Below, piece after piece: positions 27,277 through 36,889 of a stretch of DNA of 64,000 bases. The notes below the pieces were generated by a model that saw nothing but the letters and a program-made list of their open reading frames with translations, had not been told where the DNA came from and made no database searches. Position 1 is the stretch's first letter; the number at the start of each line of letters is the position of its first letter. Source of the stretch: Yersinia similis. GTDB lineage: Bacteria > Pseudomonadota > Gammaproteobacteria > Enterobacterales > Enterobacteriaceae. A program made the translations under genes and the position numbers. The stretch is from positions 186,001-250,000 of the forward strand of contig NZ_CGBP01000002.1 in the NCBI RefSeq assembly GCF_001053095.1, in the 5' to 3' direction.

Positions 27277-28263
27277 TTAACTCATTAACGCACTTGCTGT
27301 GACTTCATCAGTGACTAACACGGTGGCATGTTGGCCTTTGAGGGTCGCCCGGATAGCATCGACTTTATTTACGCCGCCAGCCACGCAGATCCGCACTGGG
27401 ATCTGATCAATCTGATCAATCGTCAATCCAATCATTCTGTCATCAAGATGGTCATAAATGGGTGCGCCGGTGGCATCAATATAACGCCCGGCAATAATTG
27501 CCACCGCCCCTTGTTGCCGGTAAGGTGCTACCGCAGCGTGTGTCACGGTATTGGAACTGAAAATCGTGCTATCTGCTTCGGTATTACCCACGCCGAAAAC
27601 AATCTTGGTACAGGTGTTGAGTAACGCCAACTGCGGCATTAATGCAGGTTCATTACACAGCATCTCTTTGATTTCTGGGCGTGAAAGTAGAAAGGGCGCA
27701 TGTAAATTAATACACCGGGCGCTGTAGCGGTCAGCAATATTTGAGGTGCAAAGTTCAGGGGAGAACTCATAGGTCGAATGCATACTCCCGGTTATCTGAA
27801 TGACCGTTAAATCAGCCACTGGATGCCGGGTGATTGCGTGAGAGAGCGCCAATACCGTTTGCCCCCACGAAACCCCTAAAACGTCATTTGGCGCGATAAG
27901 TGAAGACAGTAATTGCGCGCCAGCTTCACCGACACGTAATGCGGTAGGGCGCAGCCCTTGATCATCGGGGATAACAATACAACGCTCTAACCCGAATTCT
28001 CTCATAATGGTTTGTGCTAAACGCATCGACGCCAAATGCTCATCGGAAATTTTGATTTCCACTATTCCGCGTAAACGCGCTTCATTCAAATAGTTGATCA
28101 CTGTCGCGCGAGAAACCCCCAATATCTCCGCAATATCACTTTGCTTTAGTTGATCTTCGTAGTAGAGCCAGGCGGCAGAAATCATTGGGTTGAGGTGTAA
28201 TGCCGTACCCTTAGAGGATTCAGCCACCCGGTTTTTCATATTATTGGCGTAGGTTTTTTCCAA
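27277..28263 (-). CDS. SorC-family sugar-responsive regulator
   Basis: 328-residue regulator: an N-terminal winged helix-turn-helix (about 40-75, QSDIAEILGVSRATVINYLN then EARLRGIVEI) followed by a SorC/DeoR-type sugar-phosphate-binding domain with GVSWGQTVLAL and VGNTEADSTIF. Such proteins bind a phosphorylated sugar. It is divergent from the sugar operon and most likely controls it; the shared 216-base gap contains candidate operators. Confidence 0.85.
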   Translation of the reverse strand: MEKTYANNMKNRVAESSKGTALHLNPMISAAWLYYEDQLKQSDIAEILGVSRATVINYLNEARLRGIVEIKISDEHLASMRLAQTIMREFGLERCIVIPDDQGLRPTALRVGEAGAQLLSSLIAPNDVLGVSWGQTVLALSHAITRHPVADLTVIQITGSMHSTYEFSPELCTSNIADRYSARCINLHAPFLLSRPEIKEMLCNEPALMPQLALLNTCTKIVFGVGNTEADSTIFSSNTVTHAAVAPYRQQGAVAIIAGRYIDATGAPIYDHLDDRMIGLTIDQIDQIPVRICVAGGVNKVDAIRATLKGQHATVLVTDEVTASALMS

Positions 28264-28392
28264 AACGATGTCCTGAATAAGGTCAGTAACGACAGAGAGA
28301 GAGCGGCGATATTTTTTAAAATTGTGTCTATCAGATCAAATTTTTAACATAAAAGAAATAACTCCGTAGCATCTATTCCCTCTCCCTCTTGA

Positions 28393-28463
28393 CGGATGTT
28401 ACATTTGCAAGGCATACAAATCATATGTAATGACATAAGTAATTAGCATAGAACATATGTTAC
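28393..28463. promoter_or_regulatory. candidate operators of the sugar operon
   Basis: Three related motifs lie in the divergent gap: ATGTTACAT near 28396, CATATGTAATGACATA near 28422 and ACATATGTTAC near 28453, each built from GTTAC/GTAAT half sites. They sit between the regulator and the aldolase gene, where a SorC-type repressor would act. Exact sites are inferred. Confidence 0.35.
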
Positions 28464-28479
28464 TACTTACGAGGTTAAT

Positions 28480-30546
28480 ATGAAAAGTCTTTGGTGTGAT
28501 ACCGATGCGGCTGAGTGTGTTAACAGGCTAAGTTTACTGGGGCTACCACCAGAGTTGGGGCTTCGTACTTACTCTGCACGATTGTTGGGTGCGAACCCCA
28601 AACTTGTCTTACACGGAGGGGGAAATACCTCGGTTAAGCTCTATATGAATGATCTTTTCGGTAACCCCGTACAAGTGATGTGTATTAAAGGTAGCGGCCA
28701 AGACTTAGCCACAATCACCGCGTCAGGTCACCCGGCGGTCAGATTGGCACCGCTGCAACAACTGAAGGTATTGGATCATCTGTCTGATGAAGACATGGTC
28801 AATATCTTACGCACGAATCTTCTCGACTGCCATGCGCCGACTCCCTCGGTTGAAGCACTTTTACATGCTTTTGTTGACCGGCCTTTTATTGATCATACCC
28901 ATGCGGTTGCTGCCATGGTCATTGCTGATCAACCTGATGGTGACCGTTTGTGCCGTCACATCTATGGTGAGCGTGTGCTGTGGATCCCCTATGTCATGTC
29001 TGGATTTGCGCTTTCACTCGCAGTCGAACGTGCCTTCCGGGCGTACCCAGATGCGGAGGGTATGCTCTTGGGTAAGCATGGCCTGTGTACGTTTGGTGAG
29101 AGTGCCAAAGCATCTTATGAGCGAATGATTACTTTTGTCACTCTGGCTGAAAATTTTATTGAAAGTCGCCGGGCCATATATTCCTCGCCAGTGATAATGG
29201 CCCCCGCAAAGCCCAAAAATTTGGCTGGTATGGCACATATTGCGCCGTATCTACGCGCCGCCTTCGGCCATGCGGTTTCGCTAAGTGAAAACAGCCATTG
29301 GATATTCGATTTGCGTACTGACCCAAAGAGTCTCGCGTTTTCATCTGGCTTAGGAACCTCAGACATTGCCCAGCGTGGCGTGGCGACCCCAGATCATGTT
29401 ATCCGCATGAAAGGCCGCCCGGTGGTTTTAGATGCGCCTGACCTGAATAATTTGGGCAACTGGGCCGCACAGACACAGACAAAAATCGCGGCGTTTGTTG
29501 AGCGCTATCAGCACTATTTTCATCGTAATAATGCCCGGTTTGAGAGGGAAAAAATAGCGCTGGATGCCCTGCCAAGAGCCATTGTCATTCCGTATCTCGG
29601 GGTGGTGGGAGCGGGCAGAACCGCAGAGGACGCGGCAATCAACGCCGATATCATCGAGTCATGGCTGGAAGTCGTGACGGATGCCACTGTCTGTGGTGAT
29701 TATGAGCCGATTGGCGAAGCGGACGAATTCGACATGGAATACTGGTCTTTGGAGCAAGCTAAGCTCAATAACGTGTCGGCAAAACCATTACAAGGGCAGA
29801 TCGTGGTGATCACGGGAGCGGGGGGCGGTATTGGCGCGGCTATTGCCAAGGAGTTTTCGTTATTAGGGGCAGAACTCGCGGTACTCGATATTGACAGAGC
29901 ATCAGCCAAAAACGTTGCCGCGCAATTAGGGCCACATGCACTGGCTTTACAGTGCGATGTCACCGAGACCGCTTCTGTTCAGGCGGCTTTTGAGACGATA
30001 GCGACCAGATTTGGCGGCGTTGATATCGTGGTATCCAATGCGGGCGTTGCGTTATCCGGGGCGATAGCTGAATTGCCGGAAGCCACACTGCGTACCAGCT
30101 TTGAAGTGAACTTTTTTGCCCATCAACGGGTGGCCCAACAGGCGGTCAGTATCATGAAAAAACAGGGTATCGGTGGGGTGCTGCTGTTTAACATTTCTAA
30201 ACAAGCGATCAACCCCGGTATTAATTTTGGCGCTTATGGCACCTCAAAGGCCGCCCTGTTAAGTCTGGTGCGGCAATATGCGTTGGAACATGGTCAGGAT
30301 GGCATTCGAGTTAATGCGGTTAATGCAGATCGCATTCGGTCTGGTTTACTTGATTCTGAAATGATTAGCCTACGTGCCAGGGCGCGCGGTCTTAGTGAAG
30401 AGAAGTACATGGCGGGTAATTTACTCGGTCAAGAGGTCACCGCCCAAGATGTCGCCAAGGCTTTTGTTGTCTCGGCCATGCTCGATAAATCAACCGGTAA
30501 CGTCATCACCGTGGATGGTGGCAATGTGGCAGCGATGTTGCGATAA
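28480..30546 (+). CDS. class II aldolase / short-chain dehydrogenase fusion
   Basis: Bifunctional enzyme of 688 residues. The N-terminal part (about 1-430) is a class II aldolase: HGGGNTSVK phosphate loop, FIDHTHAVAAM and LGKHGLCTFG metal-binding histidines. The C-terminal part (about 440-688) is a short-chain dehydrogenase: VITGAGGGIGAAIAKEF nucleotide loop, the catalytic Ser in FNIS, and YGTSK Tyr/Lys. The architecture is that of rhamnulose-1-phosphate aldolase/lactaldehyde dehydrogenase fusions, so it likely cleaves a ketose phosphate and oxidises or reduces the aldehyde. The real substrate is unknown. GAGGT precedes the ATG. Confidence 0.88.
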   Translation: MKSLWCDTDAAECVNRLSLLGLPPELGLRTYSARLLGANPKLVLHGGGNTSVKLYMNDLFGNPVQVMCIKGSGQDLATITASGHPAVRLAPLQQLKVLDHLSDEDMVNILRTNLLDCHAPTPSVEALLHAFVDRPFIDHTHAVAAMVIADQPDGDRLCRHIYGERVLWIPYVMSGFALSLAVERAFRAYPDAEGMLLGKHGLCTFGESAKASYERMITFVTLAENFIESRRAIYSSPVIMAPAKPKNLAGMAHIAPYLRAAFGHAVSLSENSHWIFDLRTDPKSLAFSSGLGTSDIAQRGVATPDHVIRMKGRPVVLDAPDLNNLGNWAAQTQTKIAAFVERYQHYFHRNNARFEREKIALDALPRAIVIPYLGVVGAGRTAEDAAINADIIESWLEVVTDATVCGDYEPIGEADEFDMEYWSLEQAKLNNVSAKPLQGQIVVITGAGGGIGAAIAKEFSLLGAELAVLDIDRASAKNVAAQLGPHALALQCDVTETASVQAAFETIATRFGGVDIVVSNAGVALSGAIAELPEATLRTSFEVNFFAHQRVAQQAVSIMKKQGIGGVLLFNISKQAINPGINFGAYGTSKAALLSLVRQYALEHGQDGIRVNAVNADRIRSGLLDSEMISLRARARGLSEEKYMAGNLLGQEVTAQDVAKAFVVSAMLDKSTGNVITVDGGNVAAMLR

Positions 30547-30612
30547 ATCATGGTTTTCCTCCGTTCAGGTTTTACCAATATAAATCCTGAGAGGAGCACT
30601 GATCAGGAGCCT

Positions 30613-30691
30613 CAAACAGTTACCGTAATTCAAACAGTTACCGTAATTCAAACAATATGGGGGTTCAAACTGTTATGAAAGTTCAAACACG
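30613..30691. repeat. degenerate 18-bp tandem repeat at the permease start
   Basis: Two exact copies of CAAACAGTTACCGTAATT (30613-30630 and 30631-30648), then two weaker copies (CAAACAATATGGGGGTT and CAAACTGTTATGAAAGTT) and a partial. The last copies run into the permease reading frame. Confidence 0.75.
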
Positions 30692-31733
30692 AATGGGCTG
30701 CAAACAATTAACTCGCCGTATGTTGAACGATAAGCAACTTAATTTCTTGGTAATGGTCAATATATTGGTTATTACGGTAGCCGCTATCATTACCCAAGGG
30801 GCCTTTGTCGATCTCTATAATCTACAAACCATGGCGGGTCAGGTCCCTGAATTGGGCTTGCTGGCGATGGGGGTCATGCTGGCCATGATCGTGGGTAATG
30901 GGGGGATTGATCTCTCGGGCATTGCTCTCGCTAATCTGGCGGCAGTCGTCGCCGGTACGCTCACTCCGGGGTGGGTCAATGCTGTTGATAGCCCTTTGCT
31001 GTTTACCGTGGTTTTTGTCTTATGCGCCTTGTTGGTCGGTCTGACAGGGGGGCTAATCAATGGAGTGCTCATTGCTTACGCTAAACTCACGCCGATCCTC
31101 TGCACCTTAGGCACTCAGCTTATTTTCACCGGGTTTGCTGTCGTGATTTCTCATGGCAGTGGCGTTAAGATTGGTTTTATTGAACCGCTGTCCTTTATTG
31201 GTGATGGCCTTATTGCCAATATTCCGTTCTGCTTTGCGCTGTTTATTCTCCTCGCCACGTTGTTAGGTCTTTGGTTGCGTTTTAGTGCTACCGGTATACG
31301 GCTATATCTCTTGGGAACCAATCTTAAAGCTGCACAGTATATTGGCATTGCGCAACAACGGTTGCTGGTCGTCATCTATACCTTATCAGGCACTTTAGCC
31401 GCTATCGCCGGCATTATAATTGCGGCCCGTTCAACCAGCGCTACCGCCGATTACGGTAGCTCTTATGTGCTAATTGCTATTTTGATCGCCGTGATGGCAG
31501 GGGTCCGCCCAGAAGGAGGATATGGGCGAATGGGCTGCCTATTGTTATCGGCTACCGCCCTACAGTTTCTTTCCAGTACCTTTAATTTTTTGGACGTCTC
31601 CAGCTTTTTCCGTGACTGCGCTTGGGGCGCGTTGTTGCTGTTCTTCATTATTTTTTCCCGCATTAATCCCTCGGATTTTGTTAAATCGTTATGGCGAAAA
31701 AACACCCCATCAGTGCAATCCCCCGTGCGCTGA
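30657..31733 (+). CDS. sugar ABC transporter permease (first)
   Basis: 358-residue inner-membrane permease of the ribose/AI-2 (RbsC-like) type with about nine to ten hydrophobic segments and the family motif GNGGIDLSGIALANLAAVVA near residue 80. Two start codons are possible: 30657 or the ATG at 30675; both lie in the repeat array, so the exact start is uncertain. It probably pairs with the second permease (34417-35439) to form a heterodimer. Confidence 0.85.
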   Translation: MGVQTVMKVQTRMGCKQLTRRMLNDKQLNFLVMVNILVITVAAIITQGAFVDLYNLQTMAGQVPELGLLAMGVMLAMIVGNGGIDLSGIALANLAAVVAGTLTPGWVNAVDSPLLFTVVFVLCALLVGLTGGLINGVLIAYAKLTPILCTLGTQLIFTGFAVVISHGSGVKIGFIEPLSFIGDGLIANIPFCFALFILLATLLGLWLRFSATGIRLYLLGTNLKAAQYIGIAQQRLLVVIYTLSGTLAAIAGIIIAARSTSATADYGSSYVLIAILIAVMAGVRPEGGYGRMGCLLLSATALQFLSSTFNFLDVSSFFRDCAWGALLLFFIIFSRINPSDFVKSLWRKNTPSVQSPVR

Positions 31734-31775
31734 TGAGCTGTGTCTCTGGGGGAAATAAAATGAGGAAACACCATT

Positions 31776-32771
31776 ATGATGATTAAAAAGTTGTGTCTCA
31801 TTGCCGCCATCATATTCAGCCTCGGGGTCATGGGGGCTTATGCTCAACGTAGCCAATCGATTGTGACTGTCGTTAAAGTTATTGGTGAACCTTGGTATAC
31901 CCGCATGGGGGAAGGGGCTAAAGAATTTGGTGACGAAAATCCGAGCATCAGTACCCGCACGGTCGGCCCTGCACGGGCAGATTCCGCCTTACAGTTACGC
32001 ATCATTGAAGACTTGATCGCCAAAAAAGTGGATGCGTTGGCCGTTGCCCCCATGGATCCGAGCACACTCGAAGGTGCGCTTAAGAAGGCGATGAGTCGGG
32101 GCATCATTGTCGTGACCAACGAAGCCTATGACATGGTCAATATGCACGCGGATATTGAAGCGGTCGATAACGCCACGTTTGGCGCAAAAATGAATGAGGG
32201 GCTGGTTAACTGTATGGGCGAAAGCGGTAAGTGGACCACCTTTGTCGGTTCACTCGGCACCAATAACCATGTGCTTTGGGCTAAAAGTGCCGCAGTTAAT
32301 GCCCAAAAATACCCCAATATGACGCTGGTGGACCCACTTAATGAATCCTTTAATGATGCGAATAGAGCTTATGACAAAGCCAAAGAAATTATGCGCAAAT
32401 ATCCGGATATCAAAGGGTTTCAGGGGCACTCGGCCATTGATGTTATCGGCATTGGTCGAGCGGTGGAAGAGGCCGGTCTACAAGGCAAGATATGCGTCTT
32501 TGGGATCGGCCTGCCGCAAGATTCTGGCAAGTATCTGGACAGTGGCGCGATCAACGGCATCAGTTTCTGGGATCCTAAAGATGCCAGCCTCGCGATGGAT
32601 ACCGTCGCCAAGTTTCTGCTCGATAAAAAACCACTCACCGATGGGATGAATCTGGGCGTACCGGGCTACGAGAACGTCTCCATTAGAAAAGGAAAAGGTG
32701 ACGGTGTTTTGGTTATCGGTGATGCGGCAAAGTTTGTTGATAAGACCAACTGGCAGCAGTACCCATTCTGA
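31776..32771 (+). CDS. periplasmic sugar-binding protein
   Basis: 331-residue periplasmic binding protein of the LsrB/RhaS/ribose-binding group. A signal peptide ends near AYA|Q (residue 23). The mature part shows two type I lobes with KKVDALAVAPMDPSTLEGAL and a GFQGHSAIDVIGIGRAVEEA hinge-proximal region. It would deliver the sugar to the flanking permeases. It overlaps the ATPase frame by one base (TGATG) if the latter uses its first ATG. Confidence 0.88.
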   Translation: MMIKKLCLIAAIIFSLGVMGAYAQRSQSIVTVVKVIGEPWYTRMGEGAKEFGDENPSISTRTVGPARADSALQLRIIEDLIAKKVDALAVAPMDPSTLEGALKKAMSRGIIVVTNEAYDMVNMHADIEAVDNATFGAKMNEGLVNCMGESGKWTTFVGSLGTNNHVLWAKSAAVNAQKYPNMTLVDPLNESFNDANRAYDKAKEIMRKYPDIKGFQGHSAIDVIGIGRAVEEAGLQGKICVFGIGLPQDSGKYLDSGAINGISFWDPKDASLAMDTVAKFLLDKKPLTDGMNLGVPGYENVSIRKGKGDGVLVIGDAAKFVDKTNWQQYPF

Positions 32772-34414
32772 TGAGTGGTACCAATAATAAGCGATGCCGA
32801 TTAAGCGGCATAGGGCGTATTGATGGGGGATCACCCATGGACGTTTCCGCAGGTCAACGCGTCATGGCGGCGCAAGAAAGCAGAGAGACGGCTTTCCTCG
32901 TCATACACAACGTACATAAACGCTACAGTGGCGTGCACGCACTGCGGGGAATTAACGTTGAGATTCATCAAGGTGAGATTTATCACTTACTGGGTGAGAA
33001 CGGCTGCGGAAAAAGCACTTTAATCAAGGTGATCTCAGGGGCTATTTGCGCGGATGAAGGTGAGTTGGTGATCAATGGCACTGCTTGTCAGAAATTAACC
33101 CCCATTGAGGCGCTGTCATTGGGGATTGAGACGGTTTATCAGGATCTCTCTCTTATCCCGAATTTAAGTGTTGTCGAGAATATTGGATTAACCGAACAAC
33201 TTGTCGCACAGGCAGGGAGATTAAACCGAATACTGGATCGCCAGCGCCTGTTATCCACCGCTAAAGCGGCATTAGCGGTGGTGGGGTTACCTTCCAGCGA
33301 GAGTTTTTTGTTCACCACGGTAGAGGTGCTACCGATTGCACAACGGCAACTGGTGGCAATTGCCCGAGCCATCGCCACTAAAGCCAGACTGGTTATCATG
33401 GATGAACCTACCACCTCACTGACAAAGAAGGAGATTGATAATCTGATTGGTGTCATTCGCCAGCTTAGTCAACAACATGTCGCCGTGCTGTTTGTGAGCC
33501 ACAAACTGGATGAATGTTTCGCCATTGGCGGACAAGTCTTGGTACTGAAAGATGGTCAAAAAATCGCCCAAGGTGCCATTACCCATTTCACTAAGTCTCA
33601 ACTGGGCTATTTAATGACCGGGCGGCGGGTGGATGAACGACGTTACCGTCGCGTGCAGCAGGGTGGAGAGCCGCTGCTAACGGTTACGGGCTTAGGTCAA
33701 CGGGCGGCTTTTGACGAGATATCCTTCGTGTTACACCGCGGTGAAATTTTAGGCGTAACCGGCTTACTTGACTCAGGGTGCAATGAACTCGGTTTGGCGC
33801 TAGCTGGAATATTGCCAGCTAACCGCGGGATCATCGCCCTCGAAGGTCAGCCCATTAGCCTTAGGCAACCCCGTGATGCCATCAACAACCACATTGCTTA
33901 TGTACCAGAAGATCGTCTTGATGCGGGCCTCTTCCTTGGTAAATCGATACTTGAGAACCTCATTGTACTCGAACTGGATCACTTACTGGGCTATTGGGGT
34001 CAGGTGGATAAGGGGCAATGCCAGGTTTTAGCCACCCAGACGGTTCTCGATTTAGATATTTCTGCGTCGAATATAAATCTGCCAGTTCAGGCACTTTCTG
34101 GCGGTAATCAACAACGGGTCCTCATTGGCAGAGCACTGACCATCAAGCCGTGGGTGCTTATCTTGCATGGCCCCACCGTCGGCGTGGATGTCGGTGCTAA
34201 AGATACGATTTATCGGCTGATCCAAGCGCTGGCGAAGAAAGGAATGGGGGTCATCCTGATCAGTGATGACCTACCGGAGCTGTGTCAAAACTGCGACCGA
34301 ATTCTGGTGATGAAGAAAGGCCGTATTTGCCAACAGGTGAGCGCAGTGGATGCCAATGAAAATAGACTCTATCAAGCACAGATCGCCGATGAGGGACTCA
34401 CTGAGGATTTATAG
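32771..34414 (+). CDS. sugar ABC transporter ATPase, duplicated
   Basis: RbsA-type tandem ATPase, up to 547 residues. First half: Walker A GENGCGKSTLIK and Walker B RLVIMDEPTTSLTK. Second half: degenerate nucleotide loop GLLDSGCNELG, full signature LSGGNQQRVLIGRAL, but Walker B reads LILHGPTVGVDVG, so the usual Asp-Glu pair is His-Gly. Only the first site is likely to hydrolyse ATP. An ATG at 32837 with GGGGGAT upstream may be the true start, giving 525 residues. Confidence 0.88.
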   Translation: MSGTNNKRCRLSGIGRIDGGSPMDVSAGQRVMAAQESRETAFLVIHNVHKRYSGVHALRGINVEIHQGEIYHLLGENGCGKSTLIKVISGAICADEGELVINGTACQKLTPIEALSLGIETVYQDLSLIPNLSVVENIGLTEQLVAQAGRLNRILDRQRLLSTAKAALAVVGLPSSESFLFTTVEVLPIAQRQLVAIARAIATKARLVIMDEPTTSLTKKEIDNLIGVIRQLSQQHVAVLFVSHKLDECFAIGGQVLVLKDGQKIAQGAITHFTKSQLGYLMTGRRVDERRYRRVQQGGEPLLTVTGLGQRAAFDEISFVLHRGEILGVTGLLDSGCNELGLALAGILPANRGIIALEGQPISLRQPRDAINNHIAYVPEDRLDAGLFLGKSILENLIVLELDHLLGYWGQVDKGQCQVLATQTVLDLDISASNINLPVQALSGGNQQRVLIGRALTIKPWVLILHGPTVGVDVGAKDTIYRLIQALAKKGMGVILISDDLPELCQNCDRILVMKKGRICQQVSAVDANENRLYQAQIADEGLTEDL

Positions 34415-34416
34415 CT

Positions 34417-35439
34417 ATGGTTATTGATCTCCCCGTTCACACGAAACCATCACGTTCATTCAACACCCTTATCGAATGGTGTCTGCACCGCCCGTCAACC
34501 TTTACCTTTATATTGATCATTATCGTGTGTCTCACCGTCGGCGTTATTAATCCTGCTTTTTTACAACTCTCCAATCTGTTTGATATTGCGAGAGCCTCGG
34601 TCGTCGTGGGTCTGTTTGCATTGGGCGTCTTGATTGTACTCGCCTCCGGTGGTCTGGATGTCTCGTTTACGGCGATCGCGGCACTGTGCATGTATGGCGT
34701 CACGAAGTTTGTCTTACTGTATTGGCCTGATGCCCCGGTTATCGCCATGTTTATTGCCAGTGGCTGTGGGGGGGCTATCTTGGGAGGGATTAACGGTGTT
34801 TTGGTTCACAGCCTGAAAACCTCATCACTTATTGTGACTATTGGCACCCAATACCTTTATCGGGGGCTGCTGCTGACTTTTATTGGCACGGCGTTATACA
34901 TGAATATTCCCGAGCAATTAGAGCAATTTGGTAAAAGCCCACTCTATATTGTCAGCAATATCAATCAAGGTATCACGATACTGCCGCTGTTCTTTTTAAT
35001 ACTGGTATTTGCCAGCTTACTGACCTGGTGGTTACTGAACCGCACCTTGCTGGGGCGTGCCATTTTTGCCATTGGCGGTAATAGCGATATTGCCCAACGG
35101 CTCGGTTTTGATGTGCGAGTGGTACAGATCTTTGTATTTGCTTACGCCGGGTTACTGGCTGGCATCGCGGGCATGGTGCATGTAGCCAGTAACCGCATAG
35201 CCAACCCGTTTGATTTAAATGGATTGGAGTTAACGGTCATTGCCGCTGTCATTCTCGGGGGCGCGCGTATTACCGGCGGCAGTGGTACGGTTTTGGGTAC
35301 CCTCATGGGGGGGGGCTTGGTCGTGTTGGTTAACAACGTTTTAATTCTGGTGGGTATTCCAAGTACATGGCAGAAGGTGATTATCGGGGCGTTTATTATC
35401 GCCGCGGGTACCGCTTTTGGTTGGCGTAAATATCGCTAA
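34417..35439 (+). CDS. sugar ABC transporter permease (second)
   Basis: 340-residue permease of the same family as the first, with about nine hydrophobic segments, LASGGLDVSFTAIAALCMYG near the first third and AAVILGGARITGGSGTVLGT near the C-terminus. It starts 2 bases after the ATPase stop, so the transporter genes form one translationally linked unit. Confidence 0.88.
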   Translation: MVIDLPVHTKPSRSFNTLIEWCLHRPSTFTFILIIIVCLTVGVINPAFLQLSNLFDIARASVVVGLFALGVLIVLASGGLDVSFTAIAALCMYGVTKFVLLYWPDAPVIAMFIASGCGGAILGGINGVLVHSLKTSSLIVTIGTQYLYRGLLLTFIGTALYMNIPEQLEQFGKSPLYIVSNINQGITILPLFFLILVFASLLTWWLLNRTLLGRAIFAIGGNSDIAQRLGFDVRVVQIFVFAYAGLLAGIAGMVHVASNRIANPFDLNGLELTVIAAVILGGARITGGSGTVLGTLMGGGLVVLVNNVLILVGIPSTWQKVIIGAFIIAAGTAFGWRKYR

Positions 35440-35487
35440 GGTCTATTTCAGCATTTATGTTTAATCAATGATTATGAGGATATCAAT

Positions 35488-36447
35488 ATGTCAAAAATTG
35501 TCAGCCTGGGTATTCATGTCCTTGATGTATTAGGGCGTCACGTGAACCGATTCCCCCCCGGTGGAGAGCTCGATATTATTAATGAAATCCGCTTAACCGT
35601 TGCGGGTACAGCCGCCGGGATGAGTGTTGATCTGGCTAAGCTCGGGGGCGATGTTTATGCGATGGGGGCCGTGGGTCTGGATGCATCGGGCAACTTTATT
35701 ATCGACACCTTGCGGCGCTATGGGGTTAATACCGACCACATTGTACGTAAATCAGCAGTACAAACCTCCTGCAGTATGCTGCCCATCCGGCCCAATGGCG
35801 AGCGGCCAGTTCTGCATGTTTTGGGGGCCAACGCGGCCTATAGGCTTGAAGATATCCATTGGGATGTGATTGCCAGTGCGGATATTCTCCACTTTGGTGG
35901 CACCTATTTACTGCCCGGCCTTGATGGGCCACCCACGGCCACTGTCTTAAAATTCGCCAAAGAGCATGGGGTGACCACCACGCTGGATTTACTGGTTAAC
36001 GCCCAACCTGACCTACTGGCCAAGCTTGAGCCAGCGTTGCCTTATATCGATTATTTTATGCCCGGTTTAGATGAGGCGCGGGCCATTTGCGGTTTAGAGA
36101 AACGGGCTGATGTCATTGCGTTTTTCCTGAACCGTGGGGTGGGCCACACCGTTTTCAAAATGGGGGCTGAGGGGAGCAGTATTGCGTCACTGGACATGGC
36201 GGAGATTCTGATCCCCGCGTATAAAGCGCAGGTTGTGGATTCAACCGGCTGTGGTGATTCCTATTGTGCGGCCTTTATTATGGGGTTGACCAAAGGCTGG
36301 GACCTTGCGACATCGGGGCGCTTCGCTTCTGCTGCGGCTTCGCTGGTGGTCTCTGGTTTAGGCTCTGATGCGGGCATTATTGATTTTGAGCATACCCTTA
36401 AGGTGATGAATACGGCCGAAACCTTACCCATTGCCCAAGAGACTTAA
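35488..36447 (+). CDS. PfkB-family sugar kinase
   Basis: 319-residue ribokinase-like kinase. Visible signatures are an N-terminal GGxxxG-like region (GTAAGMSVDLAKLGGDVYAM), the substrate segment, and the C-terminal DSTGCGDSYCAAFIMGL, where the second Asp is the catalytic base and G-C-G-D replaces the usual G-A-G-D. It probably phosphorylates the imported sugar or polyol before aldolase cleavage. GAGGAT precedes the ATG. Last gene of the locus. Confidence 0.88.
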   Translation: MSKIVSLGIHVLDVLGRHVNRFPPGGELDIINEIRLTVAGTAAGMSVDLAKLGGDVYAMGAVGLDASGNFIIDTLRRYGVNTDHIVRKSAVQTSCSMLPIRPNGERPVLHVLGANAAYRLEDIHWDVIASADILHFGGTYLLPGLDGPPTATVLKFAKEHGVTTTLDLLVNAQPDLLAKLEPALPYIDYFMPGLDEARAICGLEKRADVIAFFLNRGVGHTVFKMGAEGSSIASLDMAEILIPAYKAQVVDSTGCGDSYCAAFIMGLTKGWDLATSGRFASAAASLVVSGLGSDAGIIDFEHTLKVMNTAETLPIAQET

Positions 36448-36455
36448 CCTTCGGG

Positions 36456-36489
36456 TCCCAATGACGGTCTATTGTTCGGGTCATTGGGA
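36456..36489 (+). terminator. hairpin after the sugar kinase gene
   Basis: TCCCAATGAC and GTCATTGGGA form a perfect 10-bp stem with a 14-nt loop, 9 bases after the kinase stop. No U-run follows, so termination efficiency is uncertain. Apart from this and the fliR-side hairpin, 36448-36889 shows no gene. Confidence 0.5.
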
Positions 36490-36660
36490 TATCTTGGGTT
36501 ATTGGACTGGATACGGTTGTCACATAATCTTTGGTGATTTTCTAGGCTGCGCCCCTTATCTTAACTCGCTTGATGAGTGGTATATGCTCGATGCGTGTAA
36601 CATCTTTATATTAAAAATCACCTAAAAATCACCTAAAAATATATAGTTACGAGAGGTCAG

Positions 36661-36684
36661 AAAAAAAAGGGGGGGAAACCCCGC
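36661..36684 (-). terminator. probable terminator of the fliR end
   Basis: On the minus strand, GGCGGGG, TTT, CCCCCCC and a run of eight T form a rho-independent signal about 205 bases downstream of fliR. It would end the long fliFGHIJK...R transcript series. Confidence 0.55.
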
Positions 36685-36889
36685 CGAAACTCCTTGTGAT
36701 TTGCTGATGCGCCAAACATACACGCCATACATACAATTTACGCCTGTTACAACGCATATGTGTGATGTGTGGCGATGAACTCTGGGAAAGAATGGTCCAC
36801 ATATTCCGGAGCATAAAACTAGTCACCCGCTGGGTACGCAGCGTAAACGCGTTGATAATCGTGATGCAATGAACGTCATTTTCTTGCTA

